DNA of 7,094 nucleotides from Oxalobacteraceae bacterium UBA7693 (GTDB lineage Bacteria > Pseudomonadota > Gammaproteobacteria > Burkholderiales > Burkholderiaceae_D). Every line of letters begins with the position of its first letter. The first letter of the stretch is position 1. A program made the position numbers and the translations under genes. The notes below the pieces were generated by a model. It worked only from the letters and a program-made list of their open reading frames with translations. It had not been told where the DNA came from and searched no databases. This document shows positions 1-6,274 of this stretch, in pieces. The stretch covers positions 579 to 7,672 of the forward strand of contig DLGN01000249.1 of assembly GCA_002482715.1 (NCBI GenBank), given 5' to 3'.

Positions 1-783
1 ATTTTGTGGCCTTCAATCCGCGAAGCCTTATCGACTTTAGAGGCGGCAATTGCCCCTAGTAGTTTTGATCCATCCAAGGCAGTCGCGACATTTAGAATGG
101 CGATGGCTGATTCTACTGCTGCCTTGTGGATGCCAACGTTGATCACAGCCTTTGAACGTGAAGCGCCGCATATGAATGCCCGTATGGTGCCACTCACCAC
201 GCGCGAACCGCGACCTTTGCTCACGCAAGGCGACATCGATATCGCGGTAGGATTTTTCCCCGGCGTGGTAGCGCAATTATCCGGTGGACAAGGCGCAGCA
301 CGTAGCCCGATCCGGCACGAGCGTTTGTATTCTGGTCATTATGTATGTGTGATGAGTAAAAGCCATCCGCTTGCTGATCAAGAATTAACGCTGGACGCGT
401 ATTGCGCGGCAAATCATTGTCTCGTGAGTTTTTCTGGTCGTGCGCATGGCTTGATCGACGATGAATTACTAAAAATGGGGCGTGAGCGACGCATTTTATT
501 GACGGTGAATCAGTTCTTTACTGGTGGTAAAGTCGTGGCGAATTCGGATTTGTTAACTGTATTGCCGTTTCACTTCATCGCCTCAACTGGGATGAGTGAT
601 GCTTTGGTATGGAAAGAATTGCCGTTTGAAACACCTGATGTCCACGTTGATATGTTGTGGCATGAGCGTGATGCACGCAATCCAGCGCATAAATGGCTGC
701 GCGATCATTTTGTGAACATGACGCATGAAATGTTTGCACCACTTGCCGAGATGAAGAAATCTGGCAATCCCAATTTGAATTAA
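1..783 (+). CDS. LysR-type transcriptional regulator, 5'-truncated by the window edge
   Basis: The frame is open from base 1 and ends with TAA at 781-783, giving about 260 residues. LysR proteins are usually about 300 residues, so roughly the first 40-60 residues, containing the winged helix-turn-helix, lie outside the window. What remains begins in the linker helix (WPSIREALSTLEAAI) and continues into the effector-binding fold. The stretch VATFRMAMADSTAALWMPTLI is the usual first strand and helix of the LysR substrate domain, and GDIDIAVGFFP matches the typical hinge motif. It resembles the NodD/PnbR-like subgroup, but I cannot name the effector. The protein should act as a cytoplasmic dimer or tetramer that activates or represses a neighbouring promoter. 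A riboflavin synthase gene follows 18 bases downstream on the same strand and may be co-transcribed. The true target may lie upstream, out of view. The family call is confident; the specific role is unknown. Confidence 0.9.
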   Translation: MLWPSIREALSTLEAAIAPSSFDPSKAVATFRMAMADSTAALWMPTLITAFEREAPHMNARMVPLTTREPRPLLTQGDIDIAVGFFPGVVAQLSGGQGAARSPIRHERLYSGHYVCVMSKSHPLADQELTLDAYCAANHCLVSFSGRAHGLIDDELLKMGRERRILLTVNQFFTGGKVVANSDLLTVLPFHFIASTGMSDALVWKELPFETPDVHVDMLWHERDARNPAHKWLRDHFVNMTHEMFAPLAEMKKSGNPNLN

Positions 784-801
784 TCAAGCGAATAACACAC
801 T

Positions 802-1488
802 ATGTTTACAGGAATTGTACAAGGCGTTGCCACGATCAAAAAAATCCAAGATCAAACTGGATTGCGGACGATACAGCTGGCATTCCCTTCTGGCTTTGAT
901 CATCAATTGGAGATCGGCGCTAGCGTTGCAACTGACGGGGTTTGCTTGACTGTCACCAAACTCTTTGAGAATGCTGCTGAATTCGACATCATGCAGCAAA
1001 CTTTGGCGATTACCACGCTCGGCGCTTATGCGGAAAATGCGGCCGTGAATGTGGAGCGTGCGGCCAAAGATGGTGCGGAAATTGGTGGGCATCCTTTATC
1101 GGGACATGTTGATTTTGTCGCCAAGCTCGCGCAAATTCGTCAGTTGGAAAATAACTATGTACTACGCATCGCTGTACCTGAAGAATGGATGCGCTATATT
1201 TTTGCGAAGGGTTATATCGCCATCAATGGCGCTAGCCTGACGATTGCCGAAGTCAATCGCACAGAACATTGGTTTGAGGTCTGGTTAATTCCAGAAACCT
1301 TACGCATGACGGTATTCGGGCAGAAAAAAGTCGGTGACGCATTGAATATTGAGATTGAGAGACAAACGCAAGTGGTGGTCGATACGGTACGCAGTATGTT
1401 GCAAGAAACTCTGGGGCCGCTGATGCCTGCCTTGGATGCCTTATTAGCGCAGCAAGGAAAATCAACGCAAGATCTGCTATCGAAATAA
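802..1488 (+). CDS. ribE: Riboflavin synthase, alpha-subunit type
   Basis: The 228-residue protein starts with MFTGIVQG, the hallmark N terminus of riboflavin synthase, which converts two 6,7-dimethyl-8-ribityllumazine molecules into riboflavin plus a pyrimidinedione in the cytoplasm. Both lumazine-binding barrels are visible. The first (about 1-97) has SVATDGVCLTVT with Cys48, VNVERA, and GGHPLSGHVD with His97 and His102. The second (about 98-195) has KGYIAINGASLTI with Ser145, LIPETL, and NIEIERQTQVVVDTV. It is closest to the E. coli type, including the QTQxVVDTV segment, with about 15 extra residues overall, mostly at the C terminus. By alignment from memory, E. coli Asp143 is Asn142 here, which is common in the family, and Asp185 is Glu186, which is less usual. 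The ATG gives the canonical N terminus, but the Shine-Dalgarno is weak. It follows the LysR gene by 18 bases. No other riboflavin gene is in the window, so this could be a second copy outside the main rib operon. A lumazine-binding paralogue without full activity is the alternative. Confidence 0.9.
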   Translation: MFTGIVQGVATIKKIQDQTGLRTIQLAFPSGFDHQLEIGASVATDGVCLTVTKLFENAAEFDIMQQTLAITTLGAYAENAAVNVERAAKDGAEIGGHPLSGHVDFVAKLAQIRQLENNYVLRIAVPEEWMRYIFAKGYIAINGASLTIAEVNRTEHWFEVWLIPETLRMTVFGQKKVGDALNIEIERQTQVVVDTVRSMLQETLGPLMPALDALLAQQGKSTQDLLSK

Positions 1489-1516
1489 GTGTTTTTCCTG
1501 AAGTGCACCTCTAAAT

Positions 1517-2137
1517 CTAAACCGACTTGACCCAATATACACAACGGCGGGCGCCACTTTGTAGATGTTCTGTGCGTTCAACTACACAGGATTCGCCCAA
1601 ACTTTTTTGGAAAATCGCTAGTTCTGATCTGCAAAATTGTTGACATTCTTTTGCTGCTGCGCAGATGGGACAGTGATTTTCTATGAGTAGGAATCCACCT
1701 TCTTCGTGCGGCAATATCTCTGCCATATAGCCTTCTTGGGTGCGGATTTCGGCTAAAACTTTGAGCTTGGCTTTCAGGGTCTTAACTTTACTCGTCGCTT
1801 GTGTATAGCAATGTAATGTTTCTGATTCGCGGGCGCTGATGATTTGATTGATGCCCTTGTCCCCAAAAAGCTGACGTACTTGTTGCAACACTTGTGCCGT
1901 CAATTCACCGTGCCGATCAGGGAAGCGTGCATGCCCAGCCTCATTTAAGTGCCAACGTCTGCATGGACGCCCTTGTTTTTCCGCGCTGTCTTCGAATGCC
2001 ACTAAGCCTTTTTCTAACCAGCTTTCCAGATGTTTGCGCGCCCCCATAGAGCTGAGCTCTAATTGATCGGCAAGTTCCTGCGCAGTTTGTGGGCCACGTG
2101 TTTTGAGTAAAAATAAAATACGTTCCGCGGTATTCAT
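1517..2137 (-). CDS. SufR/COG2345-like winged-helix regulator with C-terminal cysteine cluster
   Basis: This 206-residue regulator has an N-terminal winged helix-turn-helix (about residues 3-65), with TAQELADQLELSSMGARKHL as the helix-turn-helix core and GRPCRRWHL in the wing. A helical linker (about 78-130) follows. The C-terminal region (about 135-206) contains HCPICAAAKECQQFC and SGARRCVYWV. Its cysteines at 156, 159, 165, 169, 184 and 199 include a C-x12-C-x14-C-x14-C series close to the pattern of the Fe-S sensor SufR of cyanobacteria. Family knowledge therefore suggests a cytoplasmic dimer that binds an Fe-S cluster or metal and releases or changes its DNA contacts on oxidation or iron limitation. 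The ligand here is inferred. The ATG overlaps the MFS stop codon as ATGA, with a GGAAG Shine-Dalgarno five bases upstream, so translation is probably coupled to the transporter. It is the second gene of the pair and probably controls the promoter before the MFS gene. An ArsR/DeoR label is possible in automated annotation. Confidence 0.82.
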   Translation of the reverse strand: MNTAERILFLLKTRGPQTAQELADQLELSSMGARKHLESWLEKGLVAFEDSAEKQGRPCRRWHLNEAGHARFPDRHGELTAQVLQQVRQLFGDKGINQIISARESETLHCYTQATSKVKTLKAKLKVLAEIRTQEGYMAEILPHEEGGFLLIENHCPICAAAKECQQFCRSELAIFQKSLGESCVVERTEHLQSGARRCVYWVKSV

Positions 2138-3363
2138 ACAGCTTCCATTTTTCTGCTATCAAGTTCAGCTAATTCTCGTTGCCAATGTCCTATGCGCCAT
2201 GCTGCCCAAGTACTCATCACTGCCCCTAACAAAAGGATTAAGCGCGTATCAATCAAAGTTAACACGGAGCCGATGATCGCCATGATGATGTTTGCTAAAC
2301 AAAAAGTGGTCGAGATTAAACCCATGACGGCGCCTTGCCCATGATGTCCAAAACGCTCGGCACACCAGCTCGGTAAAAGCGCATTATAAAAAGCATTGGG
2401 AAAGCCAAACAGGATAATCGCTGCCAATCCTAGCCATGCGTTACCGAACCCTACAATTGCGATCGCCGCTGCGGCGAAGTAAGCGTGAAAACGAACACGC
2501 TCTAATGGCATTAATTGACTAGGGCGACCTGCAACTAAAGACGATAAGGTCATCACCGCGCATAAAGCTGCCGTCATCCAAGCGATTCCTTTTGAGTGAT
2601 AGCCTGCAAATTCCACCAACCATAATGGATAGAACTCATAGAATGCTGTGACGCCACAGGTGTAAGCCAACTGAATGATGAATAGTTGCCGCAAGCTTGG
2701 TGTGCGCAATAAATGAAAGGCGTGTTTCTTGCGTGCGACTTGTAGCCAAGATGTGGTGAGGGTGGATGGTGTTTCGCGTGGCAAAGCGATGGCAATCAAA
2801 GTCGCCGCCAATAGTAAGGCAATCACGGCGATCCAAAATGGCACGGTGATCCCCCAGCCTAAAGTGAGCCCCGCCAATAATGGACCTGCCAGCCAGCCAG
2901 TGTAAATTGCGCCATTGAGCCAAGATAGGGCTTGCACACGTAGATCACCCTCAAGTCGGTCAGCCAACATAGCTCGTGCTACTGGCGCATTACCTTCCAG
3001 CAGACCTGTAATAAATCGTGCCACGATAAATAAAGGGTAGGATTGCTGCACCAAAGCCCAAGCTGTGATCGCATGACCAACCGCAGCGCCGACAGCACTC
3101 GCGAGCAAAATTGGACGACGGCCAAAACGATCAGACAAGGGCCCTAGTAAAGTCGAACCTATCAGCAAACCGAGTGGGTTAATGCTGAGCGCAATACCGA
3201 ACAATAACTTTGGTGGTAATCCTAAAAAATGATTTAAATCATTTGCGGCATCGGCGGCAAATAGCGGTGGCAAGATAGGATACGGTAGTGCTGCACCGAC
3301 GGTAGAAAGGAGGGCGAGCAGGCAAGCGGCAGCGATTAATAATGGAGTTTTCATGCATAACAT
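2134..3363 (-). CDS. Major facilitator superfamily transporter, exporter-like
   Basis: The protein is about 409 residues and highly hydrophobic, with alternating membrane segments consistent with 12 helices in the inner membrane. The loop between helices 2 and 3 carries a textbook MFS motif A (GPLSDRFGRRP, residues 74-84). ARFITGLLEGN in the helix-4 region and NGAIYTGWLAGPLLAG in the helix-5 region resemble the TetA/Bmr-type drug:proton antiporter group. The substrate cannot be read from the sequence; proton-driven export of a small molecule, drug or siderophore is an inference. Three in-frame starts are possible: TTG at 3366, ATG at 3363 and ATG at 3354. None has a clear Shine-Dalgarno. I used 3363; starting at 3354 gives MKTPLL directly before helix 1 and is equally plausible. 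The TGA stop overlaps the start of the cysteine-rich regulator by four bases (ATGA), which argues for one operon. A promoter candidate and a long inverted repeat precede it. Confidence 0.9.
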   Translation of the reverse strand: MLCMKTPLLIAAACLLALLSTVGAALPYPILPPLFAADAANDLNHFLGLPPKLLFGIALSINPLGLLIGSTLLGPLSDRFGRRPILLASAVGAAVGHAITAWALVQQSYPLFIVARFITGLLEGNAPVARAMLADRLEGDLRVQALSWLNGAIYTGWLAGPLLAGLTLGWGITVPFWIAVIALLLAATLIAIALPRETPSTLTTSWLQVARKKHAFHLLRTPSLRQLFIIQLAYTCGVTAFYEFYPLWLVEFAGYHSKGIAWMTAALCAVMTLSSLVAGRPSQLMPLERVRFHAYFAAAAIAIVGFGNAWLGLAAIILFGFPNAFYNALLPSWCAERFGHHGQGAVMGLISTTFCLANIIMAIIGSVLTLIDTRLILLLGAVMSTWAAWRIGHWQRELAELDSRKMEAV

Positions 3364-3383
3364 CAATCAAAATGAATAGCATG

Positions 3384-3412
3384 AGAATAGTTGAATTTGT
3401 TTATTAAGTAAA
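3384..3412 (-). promoter_or_regulatory. Candidate sigma-70 promoter for the MFS-regulator operon
   Basis: On the minus strand a -35-like TTTACT (3407-3412, 4 of 6 consensus) and a -10-like TATTCT (3384-3389, 4 of 6) are separated by exactly 17 bases. Transcription would start near 3377, leaving a short leader of about 14 to 23 bases, depending on which ATG of the transporter is used. The -35 box falls inside the left arm of the inverted repeat at 3400-3433. The match is moderate and the region is AT-rich, so a chance match is possible. Confidence 0.4.
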
Positions 3413-3433
3413 CTAAAAAGTTTATTTAATAAA
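3400..3433. repeat. Inverted repeat, putative operator before the MFS-regulator operon
   Basis: Two 15-base arms, TTTATTAAGTAAACT (3400-3414) and AGTTTATTTAATAAA (3419-3433), are complementary at 14 of 15 positions around a 4-base AAAA centre. The repeat lies between the end of zntB (3460) and the MFS start, and covers the putative -35 box. The stem is almost entirely A/T and neither strand has a GC-rich stem followed by a long T run, so an intrinsic terminator for zntB is less likely than a protein-binding site. The natural candidate protein is the regulator encoded at the end of the same operon. The pattern is seen directly; the function is inferred. Confidence 0.5.
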
Positions 3434-3459
3434 TTGATTTGGTATGTTTGATATGAAAA

Positions 3460-4479
3460 CTAATCTTTATTCTTAAAGTGCCGCGCTATCCAAGCGCCAA
3501 CCACAGTGATCAGGCTGACCAAGGCGACGACAATCCAAAATCCGCTGTCATTTTGCGCCCACGGAATGCCGCCAACATTCATTCCCATTAAGCCAGCGGT
3601 GATATTGATCGGTAGTGCGAGCACGGTGACGATGGTTAAGACAAATAAAGAGCGATTATTTTGCTCGCCGACATGCGCGGCAATTTCTTCCTGCAATAAT
3701 TTAATGCGCTCTTGCAGTGATGCCATATCACTTAAAACGACAGAAAATTCCTCGGTCGATTGTCGCAATTCATGTACATCATTGTCCGCCATCCACGCTG
3801 GTGGTTTTTGCAGCAGGCGAAACAGTGCGGCTGGCTCTGGCGCTAATAGGCGCTGCAGGCGCACCAGTAAGCGACGAAGTTCGCCAAGGTTCGCGCGTTT
3901 CCGGCTTAATCGTTCAGCCAACAGGTGGTCTTCGACTTCGTCAATTTTTGTAGTCGCGTCCCTGACGATACCTGTCAATACATCGGCTTGATCGCGCAGC
4001 AAGTGCGTGAGTAATTCCATCGGCGAATGAAAAATCTCCCCAGCATTCACGGCATTACGTAAATGATCGACCGACTTGAGTGGCTTACGACGAGCGCTGA
4101 TCATCATGTCGCGACTGACATTGAGCCACAATGTCGCAATTTCTGAAGGGTCGAAACTGAAGTCATGCAGCACATCATTGACGACAGCAATTAGGTGCTG
4201 ATCGGCGTGTTCAATCCGAGTTGAGCGTGAACCCTGATGTAAGGTTTCATAGAACTCTTCGGGCGAATGACTGTGTTCGCGTAACCATTTTTCGGTAGAA
4301 GCGTTTGCCAGATTGAAATGCAGCCAAAGAAAATGTGATGGCTCCAGTGCCCGCGCCTGACTAAGAAAATCTAATACTTCGGTCGAGTGCAAGGCCTTAC
4401 CTGCATCCTGACCGGTAAATAGATATCCACAAATTAGTCCCGATTGATCGGAACCATACTGTAAGCGTTCTTTGTTCAT
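3460..4479 (-). CDS. zntB: ZntB-like CorA-family divalent cation transporter
   Basis: The 339-residue protein has the CorA/ZntB architecture: a large cytoplasmic N-terminal domain (about 1-275) rich in charged helices, then two C-terminal membrane helices (about 278-298 and 313-335). The loop between them carries GMNVGGIPW, with the family's pore-signature Gly-Met-Asn at 299-301. The GGIP after GMN favours the ZntB branch, which moves zinc and perhaps other divalent cations across the inner membrane, over Mg-specific CorA. E. coli ZntB has 327 residues and the variant GVNLGGIP. Functional members are homopentamers. The C terminus ends in a short basic tail (RHFKNKD), typical of the family. 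The ATG at 4477-4479 has an AAGG Shine-Dalgarno about six bases upstream. The gene sits between fmt and the MFS operon on the same strand, but 114 bases of palindrome-rich sequence separate it from fmt, suggesting its own promoter. Metal specificity is inferred from family only. Confidence 0.9.
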   Translation of the reverse strand: MNKERLQYGSDQSGLICGYLFTGQDAGKALHSTEVLDFLSQARALEPSHFLWLHFNLANASTEKWLREHSHSPEEFYETLHQGSRSTRIEHADQHLIAVVNDVLHDFSFDPSEIATLWLNVSRDMMISARRKPLKSVDHLRNAVNAGEIFHSPMELLTHLLRDQADVLTGIVRDATTKIDEVEDHLLAERLSRKRANLGELRRLLVRLQRLLAPEPAALFRLLQKPPAWMADNDVHELRQSTEEFSVVLSDMASLQERIKLLQEEIAAHVGEQNNRSLFVLTIVTVLALPINITAGLMGMNVGGIPWAQNDSGFWIVVALVSLITVVGAWIARHFKNKD

Positions 4480-4520
4480 AGCCTTGCCTGTACTCTGGTA
4501 TTGGTGGCTATTGTAAGTGT

Positions 4521-4535
4521 TTTACATGATGTAAA
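4521..4535. promoter_or_regulatory. Perfect 7-1-7 palindrome upstream of zntB, possible operator
   Basis: TTTACATGATGTAAA is a perfect palindrome with 7-base arms around a single G, centred about 49 bases before the zntB start codon. On the minus strand a -10-like TACAAT (4510-4515, 5 of 6 consensus) lies five bases downstream of it. The palindrome itself contains TTTACA, a -35-like hexamer, but only 14 bases from that -10, shorter than the usual 17. This position suits a repressor or activator site. I cannot assign it to a known regulator; it does not match the Zur or CRP consensus as I remember them. Confidence 0.4.
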
Positions 4536-4539
4536 TGTG

Positions 4540-4582
4540 ACAGTTCTTGCACAGATCTGCGAACTGTCTGTGCAAGAGCTGT
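4540..4582. repeat. Imperfect inverted repeat (hairpin) between fmt and zntB
   Basis: The arms ACAGTTCTTGCACAG (4540-4554) and CTGTGCAAGAGCTGT (4568-4582) pair at 14 of 15 positions across a 13-base loop. The single exception is a G-U pair if read on the plus strand and an A-C mismatch on the minus strand. The repeat begins 11 bases past the fmt stop codon, so it could form a 3' hairpin on the def-fmt transcript. No run of T follows on the minus strand, so it is not a classical intrinsic terminator. The loop contains GAACTGT, which can instead pair perfectly with ACAGTTC at 4540-4546, giving an alternative fold. Confidence 0.5.
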
Positions 4583-4593
4583 GAAGTGAACGC

Positions 4594-5559
4594 TTATGAA
4601 TGAAATACTTGCCCAGCTTTCAGTGGAAAGCCTTGCAAGAAATCTTGTGCAGGTAGACGCTTGCCACCAGGCTTTTGCAGTTCAAGTACCCGCAAGACTG
4701 ATTTGCCATTGTCGCAGGAAATCAAAACCCCTTGCTGACCAGACGCTTCGATGATGCTGCCACTTGATAACTTACTGTCGCCATTGGCAAGTTCAGCACG
4801 CCAGAATTTGATGGTCGTGCCATCGATGTTGGCATGTGCGGCCGGAAAGGGATTGAATGCGCGGATTTTTCTATCAATTATTTGTGCACTAGTACGGAAG
4901 TCAATTGCAGCTTCTTCTTTACTAATTTTGGCGGCATAACAGACACCCTCGTCTGGCTGCGTTGTCGCTGTCAATGGCGCGATTGCTAATTGCTGCAAGG
5001 CTTCTACTACCATTTCACCGCCCAGTACTGCAAGCTGGTCATGTAAGCTTGCTGTCGTGTCATGTGCACCGATGCTGATTGCACGGCGCATCAACATTGG
5101 CCCGGTATCCAATCCTTCTTCCATTTGCATGATCGTGATACCGGTTTCTGTATCGCCAGCTTCAATCGCTCTATGGATAGGCGCAGCACCACGCCAACGT
5201 GGTAGCAAGGAACCATGAATATTGATACAGCCCAAGCGTGGAATGCTCAGACAAGATAACGGCAAAATCAGACCATAAGCGGCTACAACCATGATGTCAT
5301 GCGGCGTATTGCGTAGCAGTTCATGCGCCTCTTCCGCAACTTCCGGATATTTGCCATCTAAGCGCAGAGAGATAGGCTGCGCAACTGGGATTTGATGTGC
5401 CAGGGCTAATTGTTTGACCGCTGAAGCCTGTAATTGCATGCCACGTCCTGCCGGTCGATCTGGTTGTGTCAACACCAAAGGCACTTCAAAGCCAGCATCA
5501 ATGATGGCTTTGAGCGCGATTGCGGCAAATTCAGGTGTGCCGGCAAAAATCACTTTCAT
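4594..5559 (-). CDS. fmt: Methionyl-tRNA formyltransferase
   Basis: The enzyme transfers a formyl group from 10-formyltetrahydrofolate to the amino group of Met on initiator tRNA in the cytoplasm, which starts bacterial translation. At 321 residues it is close to the usual length (E. coli about 315). The N-terminal catalytic domain begins MKVIFAGTPEFA, carries TQPDRPAGRG (31-40), the loop that helps recognise tRNA in the family, and the core INIHGSLLPRWRGAAPI (112-128). Asn113, His115 and Asp151 (EEGLDTGPML) match the catalytic triad Asn106, His108 and Asp144 of the E. coli enzyme. The C-terminal OB-like tRNA-binding domain spans about 210-321. Its ATG overlaps the def stop codon by four bases (ATGA), the classic coupled def-fmt arrangement. 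No clear close Shine-Dalgarno is seen, which fits re-initiation by ribosomes finishing def. It ends with TAA. Confidence 0.98.
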   Translation of the reverse strand: MKVIFAGTPEFAAIALKAIIDAGFEVPLVLTQPDRPAGRGMQLQASAVKQLALAHQIPVAQPISLRLDGKYPEVAEEAHELLRNTPHDIMVVAAYGLILPLSCLSIPRLGCINIHGSLLPRWRGAAPIHRAIEAGDTETGITIMQMEEGLDTGPMLMRRAISIGAHDTTASLHDQLAVLGGEMVVEALQQLAIAPLTATTQPDEGVCYAAKISKEEAAIDFRTSAQIIDRKIRAFNPFPAAHANIDGTTIKFWRAELANGDSKLSSGSIIEASGQQGVLISCDNGKSVLRVLELQKPGGKRLPAQDFLQGFPLKAGQVFHS

Positions 5560-6080
5560 CGACGGCCAGCCTTTTTGTTCATATCACGTTCTTCTTTAAG
5601 CATCTTGGTCTTGATGCGGTTGCGCTTGAGTGGCGATAGATATTCAACGAAGACCTTGCCTTTTAAATGATCCATTTCATGTTGAATGCAAACGGCTAGC
5701 AAGCCGTCCGCGTGTAATTCAAAAGAATTACCTTCAAGATCAAGCGCGCGTACTTTAACCTCAGCAGGGCGCTCAACGCCATCGTAGATGCCGGGCACAG
5801 ACAAGCAACCTTCGTCATACACTTTGCGTTCTTCACTCTCCCAAATAATTTCAGGATTGATGAAAACCTGCAGTTGGGAACTATCTTCCGAGGTGTCAAT
5901 GACGACGAGTTGTTCATGTACATCAACTTGCGAAGCAGCCAAACCAACGCCGGGAGCGTCATACATGGTTTCTGCCATATCGGCAGCGAGTTGCTTCAAG
6001 CGTGCATCAAAAACTGTGACAGGCTTAGCAATTTTGTGTAAGCGGGGATCAGGATAACGGAGAATATTTAGTATCGACAT
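5556..6080 (-). CDS. def: Peptide deformylase
   Basis: This metallohydrolase removes the formyl group from the N-terminal Met of nascent proteins at the ribosome exit, undoing the modification made by Fmt, encoded next door. With the start at 6080 the protein has 174 residues, close to the E. coli length of about 169. All three motifs are intact: GVGLAASQ (44-51), EGCLS (90-94) with metal ligand Cys92, and QHEMDHL (133-139) with ligands His134 and His138 and catalytic Glu135. The metal is normally Fe(II) in bacteria. An upstream in-frame GTG at 6092 would add four residues (VNCL, read as MNCL), but the ATG giving MSILNILRYPDPRL aligns with the family N terminus and is preferred. The Shine-Dalgarno is poor for either start. 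The C terminus is basic (KEERDMNKKAGRR), and its final codon overlaps the fmt start. It is the first gene of the def-fmt unit and divergent from the LysM gene. Confidence 0.97.
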   Translation of the reverse strand: MSILNILRYPDPRLHKIAKPVTVFDARLKQLAADMAETMYDAPGVGLAASQVDVHEQLVVIDTSEDSSQLQVFINPEIIWESEERKVYDEGCLSVPGIYDGVERPAEVKVRALDLEGNSFELHADGLLAVCIQHEMDHLKGKVFVEYLSPLKRNRIKTKMLKEERDMNKKAGRR

Positions 6081-6218
6081 AAGACAATTCACAACAAGCC
6101 AGAGACGCTAGAATGCGGTTTCTCTTGCTAGTTCAAGGATTTATGGGCAGAATTTGATTCAATTTGGTAAGTTTGGCAAGAGCTGCTTGGTCGTTTAAAT
6201 CAATTTAGATCTATCTCA

Positions 6219-6250
6219 TTGACCGTTTTTGAGTTGCCATTCCCTAGAAT
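6219..6250 (+). promoter_or_regulatory. Weak promoter candidate for the LysM gene
   Basis: The plus strand has a -35-like TTGACC (6219-6224, 5 of 6) and a -10-like TAGAAT (6245-6250, 5 of 6). The boxes are good, but the 20-base spacer is longer than the preferred 16-18, so this is tentative. It would give a leader of about 18 bases before the ATG at 6275. I found no convincing promoter for def on the minus strand in the same 194-base divergent region. Confidence 0.25.
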
Positions 6251-6274
6251 CAGTTATCTGCATCGGAAAATTTC

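Noticed and set aside
784..1092. 102-codon open frame on the minus strand
   Set aside because: It is antisense to the riboflavin synthase N-terminal barrel and has no domain or convincing start.
1489..1516. Possible bidirectional terminator in the convergent gap
   Set aside because: Only a six-base palindrome (GTGCAC) and a short T run before it are present. There is no stable stem followed by a T tract in either direction.
1212..1544. 110-codon open frame on the minus strand
   Set aside because: It overlaps the ends of two well-supported genes on opposite strands and its translation resembles no protein family.
3506..3991. 161-codon open frame on the plus strand
   Set aside because: It lies entirely antisense to zntB, whose family signature is unambiguous. 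The translation is rich in Ser, Arg and Cys with no recognisable domain, as expected of a shadow frame.
6081..6092. Upstream GTG start for def, adding four residues
   Set aside because: The ATG at 6078-6080 yields the canonical deformylase N terminus, and the GTG has no better ribosome binding site.
6122..6182. Inverted repeat CTCTTGC / GCAAGAG in the def-LysM intergenic region
   Set aside because: The arms are only seven bases and 47 bases apart, easily a chance match in 194 bases.
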